64,000 bases of DNA from Pseudogymnoascus destructans. Taxonomy: Eukaryota; Ascomycota; Leotiomycetes; Thelebolales; Thelebolaceae. The stretch is from positions 620,001 through 684,000 of the forward strand of contig NW_020167533.1 of the NCBI RefSeq assembly GCF_001641265.1, given 5' to 3'. The notes under the pieces are model-generated. The model saw only the letters and a program-made list of their open reading frames with translations, was not told the origin of the DNA and searched no databases. Position 1 is the first letter of the stretch, and each line of letters opens with the position of its first letter. Positions 63,991 to 64,000 of the stretch are shown here, one piece after another. A program made the position numbers and the translations under genes.

Positions 63991-64000
63991 CTTTGCAGAG

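Larger units (their letters stand above)
58642..64000 (-). mobile_element. GypC: decayed Ty3/gypsy element with antisense cargo (runs off the window)
   Basis: Its 3' LTR is 58642-59310. Immediately inside lies a polypurine tract (minus strand AAGAGGGGGGGTAG). Then come a 3' region, LTR1 copy H, an antisense gene, the end of pol, LTR1 copy I, and integrase to the window edge. The 5' part is outside. Confidence 0.7.

Overview
The window is from a filamentous ascomycete (Pezizomycotina) with a transposon-swollen genome. Evidence: short 45-80 bp GT-AG introns with CTAAC-type branch sites, typical fungal proteins (Utp8, Elg1, a fungal-only N-terminal-domain family, ankyrin proteins with an MDPLS start), and dense fungal transposons (Fot1/pogo, Tc1/mariner, hAT, MULE, Ty3/gypsy chromoviruses, solo LTRs). 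I cannot name the species.

Layout. 1-310 is the end of a pogo-type element. 698-1690 is an Ada-type methylphosphotriester repair protein that stops where the O6-methylguanine transferase domain should begin; a small PCHR-motif methyltransferase gene lies at 7421-7933 on the same strand. Between them sit a Tc1/mariner element (2068-6668), killed by two inverted solo LTRs (each itself carrying a nested LTR), and a copia-like solo LTR (6772-7139). 8.2-18.2 kb is the host-gene block: a fungal N-terminal-domain protein (one-base frameshift), UTP8 and ELG1 (divergent from a shared 0.4 kb promoter). 18.8-28.9 kb is an ankyrin gene that still reads as an intact 379-residue frame if a 55 bp intron has grown to 8.9 kb by insertion of a gypsy element (GypB), itself interrupted by a 6 kb gypsy element (GypA).

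29-39 kb holds gene remnants, a solo LTR, three different Fot1-type elements almost end to end, and a Tc1 element with an intact transposase. 40,069-46,769 is one large hAT transposon with an 8 bp target duplication. It carries a multi-intron transposase gene and, divergently, a variant histone H3 gene whose tail has Arg in place of Lys9 and Thr in place of Lys14. 47.4-48.7 kb is an unrecognised multi-intron gene whose introns share a palindrome around the branch site. 49.4-54.1 kb is a pogo element (with two solo LTRs inside) abutting a nearly intact MULE. 55.4-56.4 kb is a multi-pass membrane protein, 57.7-58.4 kb a small Pro/Ala/Thr-rich gene, and 58.6 kb to the end a decayed gypsy element (GypC) with a cargo gene antisense to pol.

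How parts relate: the Ada and methyltransferase genes would together make the two activities of bacterial Ada. UTP8 (ribosome assembly) and ELG1 (PCNA unloading) are ordinary housekeeping neighbours. The rest is a nested record of transposition; nearly every element could be delimited by its own target-site duplication. The most interesting system is the histone-carrying hAT element.
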